DNA from: Gammaproteobacteria bacterium
GTDB lineage: Bacteria > Pseudomonadota > Gammaproteobacteria > Steroidobacterales > Steroidobacteraceae
Length of the DNA stretch: 64,000 nucleotides
Assembly: GCA_017577615.1 (NCBI GenBank)
Contig: PKRE01000001.1
Span: 620,001 to 684,000, forward strand
Reading direction: 5' to 3'
Positions 7,314 to 15,158 of this stretch are shown here, piece by piece. The notes under the pieces are model-generated. The model did no database searches. It saw only the letters and a program-made list of their open reading frames with translations, and was not told the origin of the DNA. Each line of letters starts with the position of its first letter. The first letter of the stretch is position 1. Made by a program: the position numbers and the translations under genes.

Positions 7314-9158
7314 TTGAGTCCTCGTCACAGGATTCCTCCTTCCAAGCCCAACCTCACCCAAGGATTCTTGGGCGTATTCGGCTACAGCCGCCGGGCGATC
7401 GAGCTGGTCTGGACCACGAGCCGGCCCTTGACCTTCGCTTTTGCGTTCTTGACGGTGATCGCTGGCGCCTTGCCGACAGCAGTTGCGTACGTGGGTGCAC
7501 TGATCGTCGATGCCGTCGTCGGCGCAGTTCAGGCGACACCCGCGGAGCGGGCTGCCCTGACAACACATGCCCTTTGGCTGGTCGTGGGCGAAGGGCTGCT
7601 GGTGGCTACGATCGCCGGTGCACAACGAGGCATCTCGCTCTGTCAATCCCTCTTGAGAGCACAACTGGGCCATCGAGTGAACGTGATGATCCTCGAGAAG
7701 GCTCTAACGCTCGAGCTGGCGCATTTCGAGAACTCGGAGTTCTACGACAAGCTCACCCGCGCCCGCCGCGAAGCGTCGAGTCGGCCCTTGTCGCTCGTCA
7801 TGCGCACGTTCGGTCTGGCACAGAACGCGGTATCGCTTGTGAGCTTCTCGGCGTTGCTGATCGGCTTTTCGCCGTGGGCCGTCGTTCTGCTGATCGTGGC
7901 AGGTCTGCCGGCCTTCTTGGCCGAGGCGAAGTTCTCGGGCGACGCATTTCGATTGTTTCTGTGGCGCTCGCCGGAGACACGCATGCAGCTCTACCTCGAA
8001 ACGGTGCTCGCACGCGAGGACCACGTCAAAGAGGTCAAGCTGTTCGGTCTCGGCCCCCTGTTCCTCGACCGTTATCGCGCCATCTTCCGCAAGTTGTACA
8101 AGGAAGATCGCGATCTGACCATCCGCCGTGACAGCTGGGGCTTCGTGCTCGGGCTGGTGGCGACCGCCACGTTGTACGGTGCCTATGCGTGGATTGCTTT
8201 GTCCGCGATCGCGACCCGGATCACGATCGGCGAGATGACGATGTACCTCATGCTGTTTCGGCAAGGACAGTCGGCGGTCTCGGCGATTCTTTCCGCGATC
8301 GGTGGAATGTACGAGGACAATTTGTATCTTTCGACGCTGTACGACTACCTAGAGACTCCGGTCGCACCTTCCCAAGGGCATGCGGTGCGCGGACCGCATC
8401 CCGAGGACGGGATTCGGTTCGAGCATGTCAGCTTTCAGTATCCCGATGCCGAGCGACCGACGCTCCAGGACATCACTCTGCACATTCGGCCCGGACAGTC
8501 TCTGGCGCTCGTCGGCGAGAACGGGTCCGGCAAGACCACGCTCATCAAGCTGCTCACGCGACTGTATCAGCCGACATCGGGACGCATTCTTCTCGACGGC
8601 CTGGACCTGCGCGAGTGGGATGAAGGCGCGCTACGCGACCGTATCGGAGTGATCTTTCAGGATTTCACCCGCTATCAGCTCTTGCTTGGCGAGAACATCG
8701 GTGCAGGAGATGTACGTCACTTCGATGACGAAGCACGCTGGCGCGAGGCCGGCGAGAAGGGCATGGCCGCACCGATCGTCGCAACGCTGCCTCAGGGTTA
8801 TCGGACGCAGCTCGGCAAGTGGTTCAATAATGGCCGCGAGCTCTCGGGCGGCCAGTGGCAGAAGATCGCACTGTCGCGCGCATTCATGCGCACCCGTGCC
8901 GACATCCTCGTCTTGGACGAGCCCACCTCCGCGATGGATGCAGCCGCGGAGGCAACCGTCTTCGAGCACTTCCGTGCATTGACCAAGGGTAAGATCGCGA
9001 TCCTCATCTCGCACCGATTCTCGACAGTGCGAATGGCTGACCAGATCATCGTGCTGCAGGAGGGTCGCATCGTCGAGCACGGCAGCCATGAGGAGCTCAT
9101 GGCGCTCAACGGCCACTATGCGCAGCTGTTCTCACTGCAGGCGCGTGGCTATCGGTAA
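7314..9158 (+). CDS. ABC half-exporter, fused permease and ATPase
   Basis: A cytoplasmic-membrane ABC exporter subunit that would work as a dimer; the substrate is unknown. The 614-residue product has an N-terminal transmembrane domain (about residues 1-330, several hydrophobic spans including LTFAFAFLTVIAGALPTAVA and AVVLLIVAGLPAFLAEAKF). The ATPase domain follows with Walker A GENGSGKTTLIKLL, signature LSGGQWQKIALSRA, Walker B ILVLDEPTSAMD and switch His in ISHRFSTVR. The frame opens with a TTG and contains no early ATG, so the exact start is uncertain. It stands alone between sbp and the convergent min operon. Confidence 0.88.
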   Translation: MSPRHRIPPSKPNLTQGFLGVFGYSRRAIELVWTTSRPLTFAFAFLTVIAGALPTAVAYVGALIVDAVVGAVQATPAERAALTTHALWLVVGEGLLVATIAGAQRGISLCQSLLRAQLGHRVNVMILEKALTLELAHFENSEFYDKLTRARREASSRPLSLVMRTFGLAQNAVSLVSFSALLIGFSPWAVVLLIVAGLPAFLAEAKFSGDAFRLFLWRSPETRMQLYLETVLAREDHVKEVKLFGLGPLFLDRYRAIFRKLYKEDRDLTIRRDSWGFVLGLVATATLYGAYAWIALSAIATRITIGEMTMYLMLFRQGQSAVSAILSAIGGMYEDNLYLSTLYDYLETPVAPSQGHAVRGPHPEDGIRFEHVSFQYPDAERPTLQDITLHIRPGQSLALVGENGSGKTTLIKLLTRLYQPTSGRILLDGLDLREWDEGALRDRIGVIFQDFTRYQLLLGENIGAGDVRHFDDEARWREAGEKGMAAPIVATLPQGYRTQLGKWFNNGRELSGGQWQKIALSRAFMRTRADILVLDEPTSAMDAAAEATVFEHFRALTKGKIAILISHRFSTVRMADQIIVLQEGRIVEHGSHEELMALNGHYAQLFSLQARGYR

Positions 9159-9251
9159 GGCTGTGAATTTGGCAGGACCGGAGCATGCGCGCTGCGCGCG
9201 TTCCGCGGCTCCAGCCCCATTCTCCAGCCGATGCGCCAGGCACGTCCCCGA

Positions 9252-9512
9252 CTATGCCCGGCTCTCGCTTCCCGGCAGCGCGACCGAGAACTCCAGCACG
9301 TCGTGACCTTCCTCCTTGCCGAGGTTGACCTGTATGGCGTCTGCGTCCACGTTCACGTACTTCTTGATCACCTCGAACAGCTCGCGACGCAGAAGCGGCA
9401 AGTAGTCAGGACCGCCGCGGTTCGTGCGCTCTTGCGCGACGATGATGCGCAGGCGCTCCTTCGCGACACTCGCGGTCGGGGGCGTACGGCGAAAGAATGC
9501 GAGCAAGCCCAT
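9252..9512 (-). CDS. minE: Cell division topological specificity factor MinE
   Basis: MinE stimulates MinD ATPase at the membrane and drives the oscillation that confines division to mid-cell. The 86-residue product has the usual length. It shows an N-terminal membrane-targeting segment (MGLLAFFRR), the anti-MinCD helix region (SVAKERLRIIVAQER) and the C-terminal dimerisation domain (YLPLLRRELFEVIKKYVNVD). It follows minD by three bases in the order minC-minD-minE. Confidence 0.96.
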   Translation of the reverse strand: MGLLAFFRRTPPTASVAKERLRIIVAQERTNRGGPDYLPLLRRELFEVIKKYVNVDADAIQVNLGKEEGHDVLEFSVALPGSESRA

Positions 9513-9515
9513 GAG

Positions 9516-10445
9516 TTAGCCTCCGAACATGCGAGCGAGGAACCCTCGCTTCGGCTCCTGTAAGAATCTGAGCGGAAGATCTTCGCCGAGCAAGCGCCTC
9601 ACGGTGTCCTCGTAGGCTTGCGCAACGTCGCTTTGCGAGTGAAGGATGACCGGCGTGCCAGCATTCGACGCGGACAGCACGTCTGCCGACTCGGGAATGA
9701 CGCCGATGACGTCGACACCGAGGATTTCCTTGACGTCCTCCACGCTCATCATTTCGCCCGTCGCGACACGCCGCGGGCTGTAGCGCGTCAGCAGCAGATG
9801 CTCCTTGACCTTCGTATCGCCCTTCTCGGCTCGGTATGTCTTGCTGGACAGCAGACCCAGGACCCGATCCGAGTCGCGCACCGAGGACACCTCTGGGTTC
9901 ACGACGACGATGGCGCGGTCGGCATAGTACATTGCAAGGTGCGCGCCCTTCTCGATGCCGGCCGGAGAGTCGCAGATGATGTAATCGAACCCGTCTGCAA
10001 TAAGCTCGTCGAGCACTCTCCTGACACCTTCCACGTTGAGAGCATCCTTGTCGCGAGTCTGCGACGCAGCCAGGATGTACAGCGTATCGAGCCGCTTATC
10101 TTTGATGAGCGCCTGCTTGAGCGTACAGTCACCGTGGATGACGTTCACGAAGTCATACACGACGCGCCGCTCGCATCCCATGACCAAGTCGAGATTGCGC
10201 AGGCCGATATCGAAGTCGATCACGGCAACCTTCTTGCCGCGCTTTGCCAAGCCGCAGGCCAGGCTCGCCGACGTGGTCGTCTTGCCCACGCCTCCTTTGC
10301 CCGAGGTCACGACGATGATCTCGGTCAACCTCGAAGCTCCAGCATTCAAACCACTCGCGTTCGCAACCGACGCGGGCGCCGATCCGGCTGCGCTCTCTGC
10401 TTGCGCCGCTGGCGACTGAACCGTCGACTCAGTTTCTAAAGTCAT
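9516..10445 (-). CDS. minD: Septum site-determining ATPase MinD with an N-terminal extension
   Basis: MinD is the membrane-cycling ATPase that carries MinC to the poles. The product contains the deviant Walker A VVTSGKGGVGKTTTSASLA, the switch segments VIDFDIGLRNLDLVMGCERR and ICDSPAGIEKGAHLAM, and a C-terminal amphipathic tail rich in Arg/Phe (FLQEPKRGFLARMFGG). From the ATG at 10443-10445, which overlaps the minC stop as ATGA, the protein has 309 residues and about 38 alanine-rich residues ahead of the conserved IIVVTSGKGG. Most MinD proteins begin only a few residues before that motif. An in-frame TTG just ahead of TEIIVV, with GGAG eight bases upstream, could be the true or a second start. 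Confidence 0.95.
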   Translation of the reverse strand: MTLETESTVQSPAAQAESAAGSAPASVANASGLNAGASRLTEIIVVTSGKGGVGKTTTSASLACGLAKRGKKVAVIDFDIGLRNLDLVMGCERRVVYDFVNVIHGDCTLKQALIKDKRLDTLYILAASQTRDKDALNVEGVRRVLDELIADGFDYIICDSPAGIEKGAHLAMYYADRAIVVVNPEVSSVRDSDRVLGLLSSKTYRAEKGDTKVKEHLLLTRYSPRRVATGEMMSVEDVKEILGVDVIGVIPESADVLSASNAGTPVILHSQSDVAQAYEDTVRRLLGEDLPLRFLQEPKRGFLARMFGG

Positions 10446-11194
10446 GCTCCGATCCTCGCGAAACGTAAATCGTCCCCATCCAGCCAAGCTTGCACCGGCT
10501 TGCCCGCAAGCTCGGCCGGGATCGTCTCGAACACTCGAAAGACGCCGGCAATCGACACCAGCTCAGCCTGAAACTCCTGACAGAACACGCGCGCGGTGAC
10601 CTCGCCGCGTGCGCCCGCGACGGCCTTGCCGCGCAGGGCGCCGTATATATGCACGCAGCCGTCTGCGATCACTTCTGCGCCGGCGCCGACTGTCGAGGTC
10701 ACGACCAAGTCACGGTGCCTCGCATACACCCGCTGACCCGAGCGGACGGGGGCGTGGTGCATCAAGGTAGGCACGCTGAACACTTCCGGCTGCGGCTCGG
10801 GCGCAGGAGCAGGCCTCGCGGTTTCGCGCTGCGGAGGAGCAAGGTGTCCCAGCTTCGCTTGCACGCGAAATTGTGTGAGCACTGGCAGGTCGAGTGTTCG
10901 GGCGATCGCTTCGACCGTCGCAGTGCCGTGCGCAAGCCCAACGGGACACATTCCGGCGCGGCGTATGGCATCGACGATCGCTCGTACCTCGCCTGCATCT
11001 GGCTCGCGCTCGAGCGCACTGAGGTCGAGACACACTGCCGTGCGATCGAAGAGCTGGGGTGCCGAGGCGAGCCGAGCGGCAAGCTGATCCTGAATCGACT
11101 TTGCGTCCGTCGTGCGGACGCGAAGCTGTGCCAGACCGACCTGACCGAAACGAATCTCGAACGGGGATTCGCGCGTAGTCTCGGCTTTGCTCAT
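10442..11194 (-). CDS. minC: Septum site-determining protein MinC
   Basis: MinC inhibits FtsZ assembly away from mid-cell when recruited by MinD. The 250-residue product has the N-terminal FtsZ-inhibiting domain (through about residue 115), a proline-rich linker (ETARPAPAPEPQPEVF) and the C-terminal beta-helix domain. That domain carries the MinD-binding signature as RSGQRVYARHRDLVVTSTVG and GCVHIYGALRGKAVAGA. It is the first gene of the min operon and overlaps minD by four bases. The roughly 110 bases upstream, to the GIY-YIG gene, hold no gene. Confidence 0.95.
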   Translation of the reverse strand: MSKAETTRESPFEIRFGQVGLAQLRVRTTDAKSIQDQLAARLASAPQLFDRTAVCLDLSALEREPDAGEVRAIVDAIRRAGMCPVGLAHGTATVEAIARTLDLPVLTQFRVQAKLGHLAPPQRETARPAPAPEPQPEVFSVPTLMHHAPVRSGQRVYARHRDLVVTSTVGAGAEVIADGCVHIYGALRGKAVAGARGEVTARVFCQEFQAELVSIAGVFRVFETIPAELAGKPVQAWLDGDDLRFARIGA

Positions 11195-11303
11195 CGATTC
11201 GATCTGACCCTTCGGAAGGAACGTGAACCAAGCATTGCGGCTTGCTCGCTCGACAACGCGAAGTGTAGCGGGACTGAGCGCGACTTGCAGTCATCTCTGC
11301 GCA

Positions 11304-11648
11304 TTATTTTTCGCGTACGAGCTCATGGAGCCGACGAGCCCATGCGAGTCGTTCGTTGCGCGTTAGTTTCTTGAGCGCTGCTTCTGCCTTCAACGCATCC
11401 GACTTGGTCGCGAACGCTTGCGCACCGAGCACGGCGACCGGTGGATTCGAGCGTGTGAAGCGTGCGCCCCTACCGTCGAGGTGTTGTCGAAAGCGCGCCG
11501 TGACGTCGAGCGCGATCCCGACATAGGTTCGACCATCTCGGCATTCCAGGAGATAGAGCCACCATTGGCGTTGCTCGTCGCCATCCAGCGACTGGGAGAT
11601 GGGCCCGCAACGTTGCATCTTTGCGCGGGCACGTCGGACCGGGTTCAT
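11304..11648 (-). CDS. GIY-YIG nuclease family protein (UPF0213/YhbQ-like)
   Basis: A small single-domain GIY-YIG protein of 114 residues. The hallmark appears as WWLYLLECRDGRTYVGIALD, giving the paired WYLY and TYVGI strands, followed by the Arg of VTARFRQHLDGRGARFTR and the usual tail in which a lysine/leucine-rich helix follows (AEAALKKLTRNERLAW). Members of this short family may act in DNA or nucleoid-related functions, but the cellular role is not settled. It lies upstream of minC on the same strand, and divergently from the monooxygenase gene. Confidence 0.85.
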   Translation of the reverse strand: MNPVRRARAKMQRCGPISQSLDGDEQRQWWLYLLECRDGRTYVGIALDVTARFRQHLDGRGARFTRSNPPVAVLGAQAFATKSDALKAEAALKKLTRNERLAWARRLHELVREK

Positions 11649-11789
11649 GAGGCGCGTGGCAAAGGCGATTCGTATTTGGCCTTGTATAGTGCGGCAGCGA
11701 GCCCATGTTACGACGGCTTGGGTCGTGAAACACAGCGCGAGGCGCCGCAGCGACGCCTACCGCCCCGCAGTCTAGAATGGAGCGCGATC

Positions 11790-12770
11790 ATGGTGCCTTT
11801 GTCCGTCCTCGATCTCTCCCCCATCACCGCCGGCAGCGACGCGGCACAGTCCTTTCGGAACACGCTCGACTTGGCACGGCACGCGGAGCGCCTGGGATAC
11901 CGTCGCTTCTGGCTGGCGGAGCATCACGGCATGCCAGGTATCGCGAGCGCCGCGACGGCAGTGCTGATCGGCTACGTCGCCGGCGGCACATCCTCGATCC
12001 GCGTGGGGGCGGGCGGGATCATGCTGCCCAACCATTCGCCGCTGGTGATTGCCGAGCAGTTCGGTACGCTCGAGTCCCTGTATCCGGGGCGGATCGATCT
12101 CGGCCTCGGCCGTGCACCCGGATCCGACCCTGCGACCGCCCGGGCACTACGACGCAACCTCGCGACGGACCCGGACGAGTTTCCGCAGGACGTGCTGGAG
12201 CTCATGAGCTACTTCGAGGATCGGGCCAGCGTTCGTGCCGTGCCGGGAGCCGGCCTCAGGATACCGATTTGGATTCTCGGCTCGAGCCTGTTCGGCGCGC
12301 AGCTGGCAGCGGAGCTCGGACTGCCCTACGCGTTCGCATCGCACTTCGCGCCGGCGATGATGATGCAGGCCATCGAGCTGTACCGCGCGCGCTTCAAGCC
12401 ATCCGCATACTGCGAAAAACCTTACGTGATGCTCGGCTTCAACGTGTTCGCTGCGGATACGGACGAGGAAGCGCAGCTGCTCGCCACATCGATGCAACAG
12501 GCATTCGTCAACCTGCGCAGGGGACAGCCGACCACCTTGCAGCCGCCGATCCCGGGCTATGAGGCGCAGGTTGCGCCCCACGAGCGCCTGATGCTCGCAG
12601 AGGTGCTCTCGTGCTCGGCCGTCGGCTCGCCCAAGACGGTGCGCGAGCAACTCACCGACTTCGTTGCGCGCACCCGTGCCGATGAAATCATCATTGCTTC
12701 GGCGATCTATGATCACAAGGCACGAGTGCGCTCGTACGAGATCGCAGCAGAAGTCATGCGTGCCGGTTGA
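11790..12770 (+). CDS. Luciferase-like (LLM) flavin-dependent oxidoreductase
   Basis: A 326-residue TIM-barrel enzyme of the bacterial luciferase superfamily, in the subgroup with the N-terminal pattern MVPLSVLDLSPI. Family blocks include RFWLAEHHGMPGIASAATAV, GGIMLPNHSPLVIAEQFGTL and RIDLGLGRAPGSDPATARAL. Members usually act as FMN/F420-dependent monooxygenases; the substrate is unknown. The ATG at 11790 is chosen because homology begins there and GGAG stands seven bases upstream; the frame is open further 5'. Transcription appears to be single-gene, with a strong hairpin 82 bases after the stop. Confidence 0.9.
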   Translation: MVPLSVLDLSPITAGSDAAQSFRNTLDLARHAERLGYRRFWLAEHHGMPGIASAATAVLIGYVAGGTSSIRVGAGGIMLPNHSPLVIAEQFGTLESLYPGRIDLGLGRAPGSDPATARALRRNLATDPDEFPQDVLELMSYFEDRASVRAVPGAGLRIPIWILGSSLFGAQLAAELGLPYAFASHFAPAMMMQAIELYRARFKPSAYCEKPYVMLGFNVFAADTDEEAQLLATSMQQAFVNLRRGQPTTLQPPIPGYEAQVAPHERLMLAEVLSCSAVGSPKTVREQLTDFVARTRADEIIIASAIYDHKARVRSYEIAAEVMRAG

Positions 12771-13519
12771 AAGCATATTCACGCTCCGGATCGCGTGATC
12801 GCTCGGCACCGCGCTCGAAACCGATCTTGACCCCTTGCGACAGTAGAGGTTCTGCGCCATCCATGGCGCAGCTCCACACACGATTGGCCGCTCTCTCACC
12901 GTCGCTCCTTGAGATGCGTGCCCGGGCAATCCGCCCGAGGTTTCGGCTCCGTCCGAATACGGCCACCGCCGGAATTTCCAGGACACACCTCCCTGTGCCT
13001 CCCAGAACCCGGAGCCGAATCGATGCCCCGGTCCGGCGCGGTAGAGCATCGCCACCCGGGAGGGGGAAGTCTTGAAGGTTTTCTGAAAAGCTCTGAAAGC
13101 GTCTGAAACGACCTGGTGATCCGCAATCCCGCCAATCGAGGCTTCTACATAACGCCTTTGCACGAGCGTGTCGGAAGATCTCGGCTCCGCGGCCACACAG
13201 TAACCAGTTGCCTTTTCAACCAACATCATCTGCAAGACACTGTCTCCGGTTACGAAATGGAAACCGGGCGCACAAGCACGAGTCTCCTTCGCCAACCCGA
13301 TTGCCACAGGAGGAAAATACGGATGTCTATCTAGCTACGCTGCGCCCTGCGGAAATCCTCGCGAATTTCACCGTTACAAGGGCTGGCACGAGAATCATTG
13401 CGAGGTAATATCCGTCTCGCCGCTGCAAACTACTTCAATGTCAACAACCATAGTTTGCCGAATGGATTGCGCGCGGCCTCCACTCTCAGTTGACATATTT
13501 ACGCAAGGACGGGAAGTCC
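12771..13519. other. Gene-free stretch before the winged-helix/TPR regulator
   Basis: No convincing coding region was found in these 750 bases. It contains a perfect palindromic hairpin (12852-12871), a second weaker inverted repeat CCGGTT/AACCGG around 13249-13268, and a strong ribosome binding site (AGGAGG) before an ATG at 13322-13324 that reaches a stop after three codons. The last feature could be a decayed gene start or a minimal upstream ORF. The distal part should hold the promoter of the downstream regulator gene. Confidence 0.5.
12852..12871. repeat. Palindromic hairpin with CCATCCATGG core (copy 1)
   Basis: CTGCGCCAT and ATGGCGCAG flank a two-base centre CC, giving a perfect 9-bp inverted repeat downstream of the monooxygenase gene. 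A second element of the same build and the same core GCCATCCATGGC occurs at 26878-26897, so this looks like a member of a small intergenic repeat family. Confidence 0.7.
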
Positions 13520-15016
13520 ATGAGCGTTGCTGTCGACGAACAAGCCTTCTGGTTGGGCGACTGCAAGGTTGAGCCCATTCTCAACCGTATCGTGCGGGAC
13601 GGGGAAAGCATCAAGGTCGACCCGCGCAGCATGGAGGTGCTGCAGCTCCTGGCCTCTCGACCTGGACATGTCTTCTCCCAGACTGAGATAGAACGCGCCG
13701 TATGGTCGAACGTGATCGTCACGCCAAACTCTGTCTATCAAAGCATCGCGCAGTTGCGTCGTGCGCTAAGCGACGATGCCAACAATCCCCGTTACATCAA
13801 GACCATCCCTCGCAAGGGCTATCAGCTCATCGCAGAGGTACAGCGAGCACGGCTCGTGCAAACGGCAAAGCCCGTCAACTCATCGACGATCAAACGAATC
13901 TCGCGCGAATGGTTCTCACGAGTGATGCTCCTCACGGTGATTCCTTGTTCCGCTGTTGTCGGCGCAACCATCGTGTGGCAGCCGAGCACCGATACGCTCA
14001 AAGTGTCCAGCCAGCCGTCGCGTGCCATCTTGACGCTCGAAGGACTGCCGGAAAAGACGCGTCTCGACCCATGGATCCTCTACCAGGTCGCATCTGTGGC
14101 GCTCGCAGACGGCCGACCGCACCAGGCTCGCGAACACTTATTGAACGCCATCGCAATCGAACGCGCCCGTGTGGGCGAGAGACATCAGAATGTGGGCAAA
14201 TTATTGAGTGCCCTGGCGAACACCTACGTCTGGGAATCCGACTACGACGCTGCGGAAGCGGCCGCGCGTGCAGCCGTCGAGGCGTTCGCGCAAACCTCTG
14301 AGCTTCATCCGGATCGTATCTGGGCGCTCGCTCAGCTCGGCTACGTATTGCTCGAAAGCGGCGATCTCGAAGCTGCCGAGCCGCGAATTCTCGAGGCGCT
14401 CGTGCTCGCTTCACGGGTGTTCGGGCTTCGCTCGCTGATCCGGGCACGAATACTTGACGATGTGGCCATGCTCAGATTTGGCCAAGAGCGTCTGCGCGAG
14501 GCCGAGGAAGCCGAGCGTGAAGCGCTGGAGATCGCGATGGAGACGCGTGCCGATGCCCACATCATCAGCCGGCAGCACACCATCCTCGGACGCATTTTGC
14601 TGGGGCAAGGCCGCTTCGAGGAAGCTCGCATTCAGGCCATGGAGGCCACTGCTCTGCTGGCCGACGTGCGCCGCGATCATCCTCTCGTCGTGTCCGCGCG
14701 CGACCTGTTGGCGAAAGCGCTCGTCGGGACAGGGGATTACGCTGGCGCAGAGGTGCTATTGAGGGAGAACGTTCAGCTCTGGCAGCACAGCGATGCTTGG
14801 TCCCAAAGGGTATGGGCGAGCACAAGCGCATTGGGCGAGAGCTTGCTTGCGCAAGGACGTATCGACGAGGCGGAAAAGTGTCTGCACCAAGCGTCGCTGA
14901 ACCTCGGCAAGAGCGCCGCTCTACAGGAAAGGTTGTGGTATCAGGAACATCTCGTCCGGCTCGATAAGCTGCAAGCAGCTAAGAGCAAGGTGAAGATTGC
15001 GGTTCACGATTCGTGA
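13520..15016 (+). CDS. Membrane-anchored winged-helix regulator with TPR-rich C-terminus (CadC/ToxR-like architecture)
   Basis: A 498-residue protein with an OmpR/PhoB-type winged-helix domain at about residues 8-108 (VFSQTEIERAVWSNVIVTPN, SVYQSIAQLRRALSDDANNP, YIKTIPRKGYQLIAEV). A likely single transmembrane helix follows at 132-153 (MLLTVIPCSAVVGATIVW). The rest is a helical repeat region of TPR type (for example ANTYVWESDYDAAEAAARAA and GYVLLESGDLEAAEPRILEA). The architecture predicts a one-component regulator that senses through its periplasmic part and binds DNA from the membrane. The ATG at 13520 is preferred over an upstream in-frame TTG because GGGAAG precedes it. Signal and target genes are unknown. 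Confidence 0.85.
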   Translation: MSVAVDEQAFWLGDCKVEPILNRIVRDGESIKVDPRSMEVLQLLASRPGHVFSQTEIERAVWSNVIVTPNSVYQSIAQLRRALSDDANNPRYIKTIPRKGYQLIAEVQRARLVQTAKPVNSSTIKRISREWFSRVMLLTVIPCSAVVGATIVWQPSTDTLKVSSQPSRAILTLEGLPEKTRLDPWILYQVASVALADGRPHQAREHLLNAIAIERARVGERHQNVGKLLSALANTYVWESDYDAAEAAARAAVEAFAQTSELHPDRIWALAQLGYVLLESGDLEAAEPRILEALVLASRVFGLRSLIRARILDDVAMLRFGQERLREAEEAEREALEIAMETRADAHIISRQHTILGRILLGQGRFEEARIQAMEATALLADVRRDHPLVVSARDLLAKALVGTGDYAGAEVLLRENVQLWQHSDAWSQRVWASTSALGESLLAQGRIDEAEKCLHQASLNLGKSAALQERLWYQEHLVRLDKLQAAKSKVKIAVHDS

Positions 15017-15158
15017 TCTGCCAATCGTACGCCGAGAAAAGCGAATCGGGCCCATCCGAAGCGTTGCACGAACTTGGATCACGCGAACGGGGTGTACCGG
15101 CATTGGCTGATGTTCCCGGACCGAGTATTCTGAAAGGGCCTACCTTGAACGTCATCCG

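Noticed and set aside
12147..13307. A 386-codon minus-strand frame opposite the luciferase-like gene
   Set aside because: It lies antisense to a convincing family member across most of its length, has no recognisable motif or ribosome binding site, and looks like a shadow frame caused by high GC.
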